Part shown: positions 1-12,760 of the stretch, piece by piece | Position numbering within the stretch: the stretch's first letter is position 1 | How the letters are laid out: each line of letters opens with the position of its first letter | Source of the DNA: Brassica napus | Taxonomy: Eukaryota; Streptophyta; Magnoliopsida; Brassicales; Brassicaceae | Direction: 5' to 3' | DNA: 64,000 nt | Assembly (NCBI RefSeq): GCF_020379485.1 | Contig: NC_063436.1 | Coordinates: 25,604,423 to 25,668,422 of the forward strand | Position numbers and translations under genes: made by a program | Notes under the pieces: generated by a model | What the model was told of the DNA's origin: nothing | What the model saw: only the letters and a program-made list of their open reading frames with translations | Database searches by the model: none

Positions 1-984
1 AATATTGTATGATGATAACATTTACTTGGGATAATATTTTTTCCTTCGTCCCTTTATACTTTTGTAAAATCATGATGTTTATTCTATCAACTACCAAACA
101 ACAAAACATGTTAGGAACGAGAGGTATGTAGACTTCAAGCATTAACCTAAATTAATAGAGCTTAAGAAGATTTAAAAACTCTTACGGAAAACTTACGCAG
201 TAGAATGACGAACAAGCTACTAAGTTACTAGAACTTAGTTATAACTGTAACACAAACTAAAATTTAGTAGCAATATCTACAAACCATAACATTTGGTTTA
301 AACTACTAAAATCTTGTAGTACACAGAGGTAAAACATCCACAATTGTCTTAATCAAATAAAATAATATATAATACATATGTTAATAACAGTTACAGTCTT
401 TCAATAACTTACCCATAAATTTCGAATATGTTTTTTCAATTTAAAAAGTAGCAGGGGGAAGTTGAAGTATGACTTTCATTAGGAGAAAACCATCACATTT
501 TAATTAAAACATATACAGACTAAGCTACTCACACTAACAAAACGTTATTTTGTCCTTACATAATATAAGCTATTCCTTAGCATATTTCTCTGGTATGATC
601 ATTGCATAAAACTATGTACATAAAGCGCATAATTATATGTACATAAATGGCATCATTAATCTTATTATATTAGATTGTTTTTCGATAGGATAATGAAAGT
701 TATTGATTATAATTTAGTCTAAAAATATTTATTAAAGATAATAACATGATCTCTGAATTGTATTTTTTTTGTTTGTTTATAATATCATTTACAGTCTACA
801 ATTTTTAAAAAATGCTTCACAGAGTTAATATAAATTTATGTAAAATAGTTTTTTATAACTTCCGGGCGGGCTGATCCTAGTATTATATATAAACTGGTAA
901 AATAGATTTGATAGTTGTTTTTATTTTGACTGATATATTGATAGTTGTTGTTACTTTCGAATCCGCAGTCTATATATGGTGACG
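1..984. other. AT-rich flank, no gene recognised
   Basis: This stretch precedes the first recognisable neprosin exon. It is strongly AT-rich with stops in all frames. I see no convincing coding segment or element ends. The true 5' part of the neprosin gene (signal peptide, first exon) may have lain here, but I could not find it. Confidence 0.4.
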
Positions 985-1471
985 GTATGGGTGCGTGGAT
1001 TTCTACAAACAACCAGGATTTGATCACCCATCCATGATGAATCACACATTCTTCCATGATAAGGTATATTGCTCTATTATGTATTATCTTAATTCTTAAC
1101 CTATCATAAGTTTTTACAACATATGCAAAATCACATCAAAATATATAAAACGATTTGAGTTTTACTTGAAATTAATTTTAAATCGGTTTGGTTCTATTAT
1201 TTTGCCAACTTATTAAGAATTCATTTTTTTGTGAGTAGATGCGTATGTCATACCCCGAAGGATCAACAAAGCATAGGAGGGAGAAACTTAGTAAAAATCA
1301 TTTTGGTCACTTATGGGAGAACGGTGTTGGCTGCCCTGTTGGTACGGTTCTTATACTTAGAGTCACTAAAACCGATCTCTTGAGATTGAAATCGCTCGGT
1401 GGTGACAGTTCTAATCCCCGACGTTCATGGAACAATACTTATGAACCTATGCTTTCCGGTAATGACCATCA

Positions 1472-2460
1472 TGTAAGTGTACTTTCTCAAAGTTTTTTAT
1501 TTTACAATTAGAAATGTCAAATATATAGTAAAATGTGGCAGTAATGAGACCGGTAGAGAACAGTATACACTATTAAATAATAGCTTCTTTTGTAGAATAA
1601 TAAACTATAGACTATCAAGGTTTTGATGAACAAAAAATTATTTAGCTACGTTATAACTTTTAACCGTATATTTAAAGCAAAAAAGAAACTTTTAACCGTG
1701 TTCATGAAATATTAGTTTATTCAACAGCCTTCACACTTCGATTACATATTAAAAACATAAATTACTGTATATTTTGATCTAAAACTGTCAATTTTATAAA
1801 ACACTAGAAAATATAAATTACTGTATTATTGGTATCTAATAACTCTACTTAAAGTAAAACCAGAAAAAGTCTACTCAAGATCTATACCAATTTATGAGCA
1901 TATTACGGTTTAGCAAATATCAAAATGTAAAAGTTTGTTATTAAATCACACACACACACACATTTTTTTTTTGAGCAACACACACACACTTATACATATA
2001 TATATATAAAGAGATATATATATATATATATACTACCTATGTCCAAAACAATGTACTTCCGTAACTAACTTTAAATTATGCATTAACATCGGCGTAATGA
2101 TAAATCATGTTTATGAATTTTAAAGTTTGGTGTTAGCATATTTTTAGTACTTCTAATGATTTACTTATAACATATTTTTAGTACTTCTAATGATCACGTT
2201 ATTTGATCAAAAATTTTAATACGTTTTAGTACCAAATGATTTTTAAAAAAATTTAATGGAGTTTATAAGTAAACCATTCGAAGTAACTAAATCCAAGCTG
2301 GCCCAAACATAATAGACTACAATTTAACAATAAAATAAATTGCAATGATTTTGATATGATCATGTTATTAACTTAAATCTATGATCGAAGAACACCTATT
2401 ATTTATTTTTAGTTTTTGCAAAAGAGAACATCCATTAATTTTCTCGATCGTTTTATTCAG
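1472..2460 (+). other. Neprosin intron with microsatellites
   Basis: This lies between the donor at 1472 (CAT followed by GTAAGT) and the exon starting at 2461. It holds a short (CA)n run near 1948-1962 and (TA)n runs near 1996-2031. No coding sequence is seen. Confidence 0.5.
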
Positions 2461-2783
2461 TTTGCTGTGACACGGACAAAAAGGGGAACAAAGCTTTACA
2501 ATGGAGCGGCCATGAGGGTTGCTATTTTTACTCCTCCGGTTCAACCGAATCAAATCAGCTCTACTCGATTGCACATTCAGATCGGAAGTGAATTCATCCA
2601 AGCAGGCTGGACCGTGAGTCAAGTAATATCAGCTATATTTTTTAAAAATACTCGACGTAATTTGGTGTGCATTTCTTTCATTTTCTTAATTAATTAATGT
2701 ATTCCAATCCTATTGTTTATTCATTTTAGGTAAAGCCCCTATTGTACCAGGGAGTCATAACTCGGCTATTCGTTTTTACTAAT

Positions 2784-3975
2784 GTGAGCGAGCTATATCC
2801 TATTTCTTTATACACGAACTACGAGTCATGCATGGCGTTTGTTTCTGTTCATAGTCAATGATAGTTGCATTTTACTTTCATGTATGCATTAAGAATAGAG
2901 TAATTGGCGTAGATGCACCCAGAAACTCATGTAATTTGTCATATAACCTTGTTTCTTTTTAATATTTTTAATGACTATAATACTCTTATCTCTATCTCTC
3001 TCTCTTCTCTCTTTTATGTATTATAATCTCTTTATCTCTCGTAGAAATTCTTCAAATCATCTTCTAATTCAACACAAATCTTTATTTTTTTATTATGATT
3101 CTTTTGACACCCATAATGCTAATTTTATTATCTCACTCTAATTCAAATGTTTCCAATTTCGAATCACAATCAACTTTTAGATAATATATAAGTTAGTAGA
3201 TATTTTATTACTTACCTGGTATTATTTAGATTTTAATGAATTCTTAATCGATACATGAAGTGTTAGCTGTTACAAATAGATTTGGAGCTATTTAATAGAT
3301 AACAAATTAATTGTTAATAGTTTCATTAACTGATATATGATTTGTTAGTCGATACATTTGTTTGATACATAGATTTTTAGATGATACTGGAATTATTAGC
3401 GGATATGTTAGTTGGTATGTAGATTGTTACTGCTATGTAAATATTTAGCTGATAGATCTAGAGTTACTTGTTTTCAGCAAAGCATAAGAGCATTTTCGTC
3501 TGCACAGTGTCAAAAGATTATTCCTTTTTGGGTTATCCATAATTATGGGCATTCATTAAATTTAGACCTTAATTGGGGATATTCCACACATTATCTCTTA
3601 AGAATAACCTTTGTGTTGATAAAACAATTATTAGTGAGCGTTTTAGATTTTCATAATAGATTTAAGCATAAGTGGATAACCTTGTGAATAAAATATAATG
3701 TTTTATTAGTGAGCGTTTTATTATATTGATTAAGCATATATAGCCAGCCTTTTATTATACGAATTATGCATAACCTTTTTAATTTGTTTGAAAATTTGAT
3801 AATTAAGCATAATGTTTTCATTTTTTCATATATAGAATTCTGTTTTCCATCATTATTATTTTTGGATTTGGGGTTTCGCATTTGATCTAAACTTACGCTT
3901 GATAATCATAATAATTCCCAAATACTACACATCAAATAGTACTTACATGTTAGTTAGTAATGGTTTAATATACAG
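2784..3975 (+). other. Long neprosin intron
   Basis: About 1.2 kb separates the exon ending LFVFTN from the exon starting with GGHQCYHSRC, whose acceptor is AATATACAG at 3967-3975. It contains a local repeat of the phrase TTAGTGAGCGTTTTA near 3630 and 3708. I see no clear mobile element. Confidence 0.4.
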
Positions 3976-4109
3976 GCAGGAGGACATCAGTGCTATCATT
4001 CCAGATGTCCCGATGGAGCCGGAATGATATTGGTCCGTGCAGATATGGCTCCGGGAATACCTTTTGATCCGCAATACATAAAAGCTATTGACATCGCCAT
4101 AACCAAGGT

Positions 4110-4714
4110 CACGTCTTTTTGGACTCATTATGTTTTTATTGTATAGTAAAAAAGAAAATGATCATGAGGCCAGAAAGAACCTGTCCTGGGCATAACCAAA
4201 TAGGCCTAAAGATTCATGTTTTAGAATTTTTACTTTTTAATAAAATATATTAAAATTTAGCTATAAATGCATAGCTTTTTATAATTTTATATTTCATATA
4301 TTTTTAAACCAATAAATTTTTAAAAAATGTAATTAATGTTCTTGAACTTCACAATTTCTCATTACTAGTTGACAAAAATTACATTAAAAATATAAAATAT
4401 GTATATTTTTGAAACAAAAATTTTCTCCATAATATGAATCTTTTAAGAACAGAGGGAGTATAACATAAGGCTTTGGATCTCCAAAAATTTCCGAGTTCAT
4501 AAATATACGAAAATATGCCTCTGAATTGATTTAAAAAAAACTTTTGTATAATAATCCTTACTAAAAGTTATTAATATTTCGGCATCGCCAGGGACAGAGG
4601 ACCGACACGTGGCAACACGTGACTAGTCTGGATCACTTCTTTGGGGCTAGGATACCTCTATAATTCAAAAAAATTAATTCAAAAAAAAAAAAGTTATTAA
4701 TAACTTTTGTTGAG
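4110..4714 (+). other. AT-rich intron of the neprosin pseudogene
   Basis: This separates the exon ending DIAITK from the GNWGLN exon. The donor after ITK is weak (GTCACG) and the phase does not match the next exon, so splicing may already have been lost here. ACGTG-containing words occur at 4602-4624 but have no evident target gene. Confidence 0.35.
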
Positions 4715-5037
4715 TACATGACCAAACCAGGGGGAACTGGGGTCTGAACGTGTTGAATGAAGAAATTGGGTTCTGGCCATCGAGCAGGTTCAAAGAGAGC
4801 TCCGGGACGGGGGTAGAATGGGGAGGTGAAGTGTACAGTCCTTTATCATCTCCAAGTCCTCCGATGGGTAACGGCCGTTTTCCGGTGGGGAATCCTCACT
4901 ATGACTCATATATACGTGATATCTCCATTATCGACGAAAACTATAAGGCAGATAATACTGTGAAGAACACGGAGAGTTATACGGACAACAGTCATGGTTA
5001 TAAAGTGAGAGACTCGACAGAAACATGGTGGAAAGTA

Positions 5038-5258
5038 GGTCATCTTGGTGGTAAAGGAGGTACAGCTGTACTGCCCGCCACCCGGGTTGGTGGTAAAGGA
5101 GGTACAGCTATACTGCCCGCCACCCGGGTTCGAGTCTTGGCCACAACGGATTTAACATCTCTTCCGTTGGGGTGCTGGACCCCTTTCGGAGGAATAGTTG
5201 GGAATGTGACTGCCTAGATACCAGAGTTATCAAAAAAAAAAAAAAAAGTGGTCATCTT
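5038..5258 (+). mobile_element. tRNA-derived SINE with internal 42-bp duplication
   Basis: The SINE lies between two copies of GGTCATCTTG (5038-5047 and 5249-5258), a target-site duplication of at least 10 bp, and ends in an A tract of about 15. The motif GGTTCGAGTC at 5128-5137 fits a Pol III B box, and TGGTGGTAAAGGAGG upstream is A-box-like, as in Brassicaceae SB/S1 SINEs. A 42-bp segment is present twice in tandem (5047-5088 and 5089-5130, one base different), so this copy has a doubled 5' promoter half. It inserted into the final neprosin exon. Confidence 0.85.
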
Positions 5259-5333
5259 GTTGCTTATGGAGGCCCCGGTAAAATTGAGAGACCATATGTT
5301 ATACAAATGAAAGCACATTCATGTGCGCAGTAG

Positions 5334-5818
5334 TACTCTACATGCATATGCTATAATGTGCGTGGTAAAATAATAATAATTAAAAAAAAAGATAATACTG
5401 GTCAAGTTTTAACCATCAAAAGTTCAAAACCAATCGGAAACCGATTTCTCTATGGGAACAAGAGTACAAGACGTCAAGCACAATAGCTTTATCCGCAAGA
5501 AATCGTTCAAAGGATTAAAAACCTAAGATAACCGGAACTCGGTTAGGGGAATTTTTTTTTAACCGCATTGGAAACGAAGGCGTCTTATAATAATAAAATT
5601 TAAATATTTGTAGATTTAATAGAAATACTGCATCTAGACAAGGATGATTCAAACACACATGAACTGTGCGACTTAATCAAACTCTTTTACAAGTTACCTA
5701 CAAAATTCTTATTCCGAGAGTCACCATTTTCTCCACACCCCAAAACGACAGCTTTTAAAGTTATTAGAAACAAGAGGAGTTTTATCTCTATATCTCATGT
5801 CCAAGATATTTTGTCTTC
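5334..5818. other. Intergenic, downstream of neprosin and ligase paralogue
   Basis: Two convergent gene ends meet here: the old neprosin stop at 5331-5333 and the ligase paralogue stop at 5819-5821. The interval should hold both 3' UTRs. No other feature is recognised. Confidence 0.4.
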
Positions 5819-8348
5819 TTAGTATTGCATTTCATGAAACAGAGGATCTACGCTTTGTCCCCAATCTCCATTGTACAACTTCAAGAGCTTCTCTGCCGGC
5901 GTAACACCTGGTTTTGCCAAAAAATAGGACCTTCATATACACTGATCCTACAAATACTTTCCGCTGATAACAAAAAATAAAACATTACCTGTTATAGCTA
6001 CCTCGGTGACAGCATCCAAGAAACCGGTTTCTTTGTAGTTTCTACGCTCCAAACCATCCTGAGAAATAACAAATAGTCTCTATGTGAATATATTTAATTA
6101 CAAAGATAATGATATAGCAAACACATTACACACTTTCACCTTTGCTAGCTTTAAGACATCTTCCGCAACATGTTTTAAGGTAACATCTCTAAACATTGTC
6201 TTAAGGCCAGTGACTGGGACCTGTTGAAAGCAAATAAGAATTGGTTCAAAGGGTAATATTTCATTAAATTGCACAGTACAAGATATTATTTATCTCTCTT
6301 CTTAGTTTACTTGTGTCCTAAGCATCTCTCTTTCTTCAGTAGTCCAATCAGCTATCATATCAAGAACAGTTCGGAGAGACTCGTCATCGTATAGCAATCC
6401 CACCTGAGATTTAATTACAAAATCAGATAAATCCGCAAATTAAGTATTTGGTTATTTTCAAGAGATGGTTTGTAATTACCCAAAAAGCTGGTAGGGCACA
6501 CAACATCTCCCTGGAACCTCCACCAGCTCCTCTCATCTCCAAGTATCTCTTTAACCGGACCTAATATTGTAGTTACAGAACATAATCATATTAAAAATTA
6601 CTCTAAACTAAATCAAGAAACAGGTGAGTTCAAAATGATATGGTGTTCTTGAAACATAGTAATAAACCTCTGGCCATATTGTTCCTATATGGTTTTCCCA
6701 GTCGTTAATGGTGGGCTGTTCATGAGATAGATGAGAAGTTTTCCCAGACAAGAAATCCTACAAATTCAAGAAATTTGTTTGGATTATAAGCCGGCTCAAA
6801 ATAAAAATTTAAAGGTTTTACATTCATCCTGAAAAGAAGTAGACCCGAAATGTCATTCCTCTACAGTTGAGGTAGCTTTTGTTTCTGTGTAAGAAGCACA
6901 TTGGAACATCAAGTGCATATTCGACATACCGCTCAAACCTATAACAAGAAACTGAAGATTAACCATACTGTTCTGAACAAAGCTCAATGAGTTAGACAAA
7001 ACATTCTGATACTCACCCGAATGAGTCATAGAACACAAAAGGTATCATTCCTGTCCGGTTCTTATCGGTATCTATCCATAAATGGCTGTAAAAACATCTC
7101 AACAGATTAAAAGAACTAATACTAAAAAGAATAATGAGAGGCTACACCAAATAGTAATGTATAAACCAACCTTCTTATACTTAGAAACCCATTTGGTTTT
7201 CCATTACTAAATGGGGAGTTTGCGAATAGAGCTGTCACAATCTGTTTGATAAGGATATAACAAAAAAGAGTAAGACACATATTTGTTTTGAGTCCAAAGA
7301 AACAAAAATTTAAGAGCTGAAGTTTTCTCACAGGTTGCAAAGCTAGACTAGCGCGAAATTTCCTGATCATATCGGTTTCTGAACTATAGTCTAGATTGAC
7401 CTGAACAGTACACGTTCTGAGACCCAAGTCAGGTCCTGAGCCAGTTCTGTCTAAATAGCCTTGTATAATGTCATACCTTCTCTGCACATAGAATATACTT
7501 TGAACTGTCAGACAAAGAGATAGAGTAAGACACGTTCACTACATCAGAACTAATGTGTTTGTGGAGGAAGGAACCTTGCGCACAATGGTTGCATCCTCAA
7601 GACTAGATTTCGGTTCATAACCAATTCCTAGGAAACCAATTCCCAAATCCTCAGCAACAGTTTTCACCTGGTAAAGGTGTGAATGGAGCTCATCATAAGT
7701 TTGGTGCAAAGTCTCTAGAGGTGCTCCACTTAGCTCTAGTTGGCATCCTCGTTCTAATGATATGTTTTGCATTCCCTGAGGTATACTAAAATTTTCTCAA
7801 CAAAACTGATATGACATTATGTTAATTATTGGAAAAGAAAAATAGAGTACATCACCTGTTTCAGACCAATAATTGTCCCAGTCTCCATCACCTTATCCCA
7901 ATCAAATCTCTCGGAAATACCATTAAGCAGTGCAGTTATTTGTTCATACGTGATAGGGCGCAAAGTCTTGACATCGAAACCGATTTTCTCGTGTTCCGTA
8001 CCTATTCTAAACACCCAACCCAAGAGATACATATAAACAATACAAAAGGTGAGCTGGGACAACTAAGTACTTTAAGAGAGAAAAATAGAAGAGGATAATC
8101 GTAGTGTGGTACCTCCACATTTCCTTTGTTTTGCATCCAGAAGAAAAATAGGCAATGAGATCTTCTTTAGTCAGTGGCTCGGTCGCGAGAGCAGAATAGC
8201 TTGCGGTTGTATTTGTCCCTTGGTTGCTTGCAACTATCTTGCTTCTTTTACAAGTAAGAAATTTCTTGTGTGAGGAGCTAACATTGGTTTTCAAAGCACT
8301 GAGGTTCATTACAGCACCAAGCCCACAAGAAGAGAATACTAGCGCCAT
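5819..8348 (-). CDS. GSH1: Divergent glutamate-cysteine ligase paralogue, chloroplast type
   Basis: Thirteen coding exons join in frame to 491 codons: 8113-8348, 7856-8006, 7575-7775, 7332-7481, 7171-7241, 7017-7085, 6845-6938, 6668-6757, 6480-6560, 6311-6403, 6141-6221, 5989-6058, 5819-5907. Every junction is GT-AG. Family motifs are present: [73 protein letters not shown]. The enzyme joins glutamate and cysteine with ATP, the first step of glutathione synthesis, in plastids. The N-terminus is Ser-rich and transit-like but unlike that of the neighbour. Oddities: Cys178 and Cys356 of the canonical protein are Tyr156 and His333 here, so both known disulfide pairs lose a partner. Trp208 becomes Ser186, and MPKGRYD becomes VRKRRYD. 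Introns differ at three sites. No stops or frameshifts were found, so it is probably functional or only recently relaxed. Activity is not shown by sequence. Confidence 0.88.
5908..5988 (-). other. Extra 81-bp intron unique to the ligase paralogue
   Basis: On the minus strand this interval starts GTAATG after ACAG and ends CCAG before GTGTTACGCC. Removing it restores ...ITGVTPAEK, and the two flanking exon pieces (70 and 89 nt) add up to exactly the 159-nt last exon of canonical GSH1. If retained, it reads into an in-frame TAG. Canonical GSH1 in this window has no intron at this place. Confidence 0.85.
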
Positions 8349-8881
8349 GGAATATAGTTCCTGCAGCAACTATTTTAAGTTTATTAACCCATACGTTAGT
8401 GAATAAAATCACTACATGAAGTTACCATTTTAGTGAAAAACATTTACTGACTATATTTTCTCAAAGAGTTTGCAAGATACTGAGATAAAGTGGAGATAAA
8501 TCTTTCAACTGTAGCTAAGTAAACAAATCCATGTGTCATATTGGCTAAGTGTTTTTTTTTCTATGTAAGAAATTAGCAACGGATCCCTAAATTGAACTAC
8601 TTTGAAACGTAAATGAAGAGCTAAAAAGACGAAAGAAATTTAACCTTTGACAAAGAAGGGGAGCTAGAGCTAAGAATCAGTTCCAAAAAAAAAGAAGGGG
8701 AGCTAGAGCAAGAAAGGTTGGGTTAGTAGAAGTAAAGGTAGTTGTGTAGATACTAGTTGCATATATTATATATAACAGATTATTTCTCATTGGATTTATG
8801 ATTAAGTTAAATAATGCACACAGCCAGTAGTAACTAGTTGTGTACTTACGTTATAAATAAATATAAATATAAATATATATA
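8349..8881 (-). promoter_or_regulatory. Leader and promoter of the ligase paralogue
   Basis: An acceptor-like TGCTGCAG (rc of 8361-8368) precedes GAACTATATTCC and the ATG at 8348. Canonical GSH1 shows the same arrangement, so a 5' UTR intron is probably conserved. A possible donor is CAAAG|GTTAAA near 8645. A TATA-rich stretch lies at about 8758-8775 on the minus strand. The first unit of a ~110-bp repeat follows, and a Helitron begins at 8882. Assigned by position and homology only. Confidence 0.5.
8755..8870. repeat. ~110-bp direct repeat, unit 1
   Basis: The unit contains AACAGATTATTTCTCATTGG, then ATGATTAAGTTAAATAATGCACAC. Two more copies lie on the far side of the Helitron, at about 10929-11030 and 11036-11125, so the array was split by that insertion. 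Confidence 0.75.
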
Positions 8882-10927
8882 TCCTACTATATAAAAGGGA
8901 ATAAATTCAAGGCTTTTGAAACTATCCACCTCAGCCAAAATATTCTCATCTAAAAAGAATTAAAAATAAATATCATTTAGAAAATAATTAACTAACATAC
9001 AACTTTTGATATTTCTAGAAATTTCAAATTTGTAACTGCTAATTTATTAATAGAATCATATATCTATATTGAATTATGTTATATTTTAATAGTTAGACTT
9101 TAAGGGTAAATAAATTATTAATTTATAATATATATAATTTATAACATTATATTATAGTTATAAATAAAGAGAAAATAACCGGGAAGGATGAAGAAGCTCA
9201 TGTAAAATTATGTAATTAAAATGGTAAAATGGTGAGTATGATGAGGTGAATCTAAGAAAATTTGTTGTACAAATTTAAAATAAAATATATATTCACATAA
9301 ATAAGTCAATATTTGTTTTTTTTTTTTTGGTAAGATGTTAAGATTATTATTTTCTAAAAGGTTACACTGTTGTTTTTAAACAACTTATTACAGCAAGGAA
9401 ACAAAAACAACCAACAACAACTCAAGGTAAAAAAAGCCTTAAGGAAGTCTTATACAAGAAATATAAAAAGAAGTAGAGAAGATGAGAAAGAAGAACTTAC
9501 CGGGTAAGAGAGGAGACGGTCACGCATCATACGGTCGAAAGAGGCAAGGATGACTGATGAAGGTGAGGAGACATGACTGAAAGTAGAGCTTGATGACTGG
9601 AGTAGCATGTGCATCTACGTTGACGCGAGGTTGATTGATCTAGGCTGCAACAGAGTGTAGATCAGCCGGAGGAGAAATCCAAACTTCAGCAGCAAAAGGC
9701 TCCCATATCAAGCGAGAGAAAGAGCACTCAAAGAAGAGATGATGGTGAGTCTCTATTTCCAGATTACAAAGGGCGCACGTTCCTGAGACATTTAATCCCC
9801 AACGCCTCAAGCGATCCTTGGTTGGCAGTCTTCTCCGCAAAGCCAGCCATGATATAAACGCATTACTTGGAATATGTTCCTTGAACCAAATATTCTTGTG
9901 CCAATATGTATTGTTGATAGTGTTTATATTCTTTTCTGACATTAGTATCCATATTTTTTGATAAACTGATCCAAAGAGATTAGTTTGTGGAGCTAACCAA
10001 ACGAGGATTATAGTGTTTACTTTGGAAAAAGTAATAGGTTGAATGATAGATGGCGTGCGTGCCTTTTCACATGGAAATCTGCACATATATTAAAATTATA
10101 AGTTTTGAATCATAGAGAAAATATAGTGTATATGACTGAAGTTGGTACATTCTGAAACTAAAGATGGCTGAAATTCTTCTTTGTCAAAATGCATAGATGT
10201 GAATCTTATATGAATAGAGTTCTACATTGCTTATAGCAGTGTAATAAACTCCGTGTGTAAAGGAGAAAAAATGTTATATAAGTGAAAACAAAAATTATGA
10301 TTTTTTTCTTGTGCCTATAGGCTCTTCGCAATTTGAAAATGAAAGAACATATTGTGTGAAAATCTTTGGCTCGGTCAAATTTTATCCAGTTGTTTACAAA
10401 ACTGTTGTTATATGATTCATGTCATTTTTCAGTGTTGATTTAAAAGCCCAAAAAACCTATCTATACTGACTTTTTTATATTTTTTCTGTGATTTGAATTT
10501 AAAAAGAGATAAAACTTTCGATAAGTTATGTAAACTCAGAACAAGTATTTAGCTTTAGAAAGCATTTACATGTTTCAAACTTATAATATATACATATATA
10601 ATGTTTAAAATTATGCATATAAAACCTGTGTAAAATGTGTCTGAATATGTTTCTCTTCTTTAATGTGTTAATCGTACTATATATAATATTATTTTAAAAT
10701 TTCAAAAAGTTTATGTCACTATCACATACAAAAAACCATCAATAAAAAATATAATTCTCCATCTACAACAAAAAAATGAAAAATTATTAACATATAAATT
10801 TAAATTAAGAAAAACTAACATTGGAAAAACAAGAAGTTAATATAAAAGAAAAAAATTAACAAATAATATTATAAATAAAATAAATTTATAAGACATAATC
10901 CACGCGAAGCGCGGAAAAAATCTCTAG
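8882..10927 (+). mobile_element. Non-autonomous Helitron
   Basis: The 5' end is TCCTACTATATAAAAGGG. The 3' end is a hairpin-forming CGCGAAGCGCG (10903-10913) followed by GGAAAAAATCTCTAG, so the element ends CTAG at 10927. It sits between A (8881) and T (10928) with no target duplication, as expected for Helitrons. There is no Rep/helicase ORF. Inside lies a minus-strand LINE 3' fragment (about 9312-10086). The element is ~2.05 kb and lies upstream of the ligase paralogue. Confidence 0.85.
9312..10086 (-). mobile_element. LINE 3' fragment inside the Helitron (zf-RVT domain)
   Basis: The open frame at 9640-10086 reads a reverse-transcriptase zinc-binding domain: WFKEHIPSNAFISWLALRRR, then CALCNLEIETHHHLFFECSFS, giving the Cx2C...H...C pattern typical of plant LINE ORF2 C-termini. 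The poly-T at about 9317-9329 is the poly-A tail of this minus-strand copy. The tail is preceded (minus strand) by CTTAACATCTTACC. It is 5'-truncated and not functional. Whether the LINE inserted into the Helitron or was captured by it cannot be decided here. Confidence 0.75.
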
Positions 10928-10928
10928 T

Positions 10929-11125
10929 ATATATAATAACAGATTATTTCTCATTGGATGTATGATTTAAGTTAAATAATGCACACATCTAGTGGTAGTG
11001 TTGTAATTACGCTATAAAAAGAAAAAAATAAATATATATACATATCAGATTATTTCGTATTGGATGTATGATTAAGTTAAATAATGCACACATTTAGTGG
11101 TAGTGGTGTAATTTCCTTACACACA
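10929..11125. repeat. ~110-bp direct repeat, units 2 and 3
   Basis: Two further copies of the unit that starts near 8755, each with AGATTATTTC, TTGGATGTATGATT and AAGTTAAATAATGCACACAT. They are separated from unit 1 by the Helitron. Confidence 0.75.
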
Positions 11126-11177
11126 TGTGGTACTAACCAGATTTAATTATCATTTTATCACAACTATGTTTACATAA

Positions 11178-12744
<1,567 letters not shown>

Positions 12745-12760
12745 AACTATGTTTACATAA

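Larger units (their letters stand above)
985..5333 (+). pseudogene. Neprosin-family (DUF239, carboxyl-terminal peptidase) pseudogene
   Basis: Exon-like blocks in family order: 992-1061 (activation-peptide motif CVDFYKQPGFDHP), 1239-1471 (HLWENGVGCPVGT), 2461-2611 (FAVTRTKRGTKLYNGA to EFIQAGWT), 2730-2783 (VKPLLYQGVITRLFVFTN), 3976-4109 (GGHQCYHSRCPDGAGM), and 4715-5333 (GNWGLNVLNEEIGFWPSS, then VEWGGEVYSP). Several junctions show GT/AG borders. Neprosins are secreted prolyl endopeptidases with a removable activation peptide. Lesions: an in-frame TGA at 980-982 just before CVDFYKQ, with the expected upstream residues in another frame; a phase mismatch between the last two exons; and a SINE in the last exon. 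The SINE gives a premature TAG at 5215-5217. The old C-terminal YGGPGK motif lies beyond it at 5264-5281, with its stop at 5331-5333. Family assignment is strong. Pseudogene status is inferred from the combined lesions. Confidence 0.8.

Noticed and set aside
836..1057. 73-codon minus-strand frame
   Set aside because: It is antisense to the CVDFYKQ exon of the neprosin pseudogene on the plus strand.
2027..4460. Possible element between CTACCTATGTCC (about 2026) and the inverse phrase AACAGAGGGAGTAT (about 4447)
   Set aside because: The phrases resemble common MITE ends, but three neprosin exons lie between them in order, so they cannot be the two ends of one insertion. Individual partners were not found.
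4750..5217. 155-codon frame as an independent gene
   Set aside because: Its first part is the last exon of the neprosin pseudogene and its end is SINE sequence. The apparent start is a GTG within the exon.
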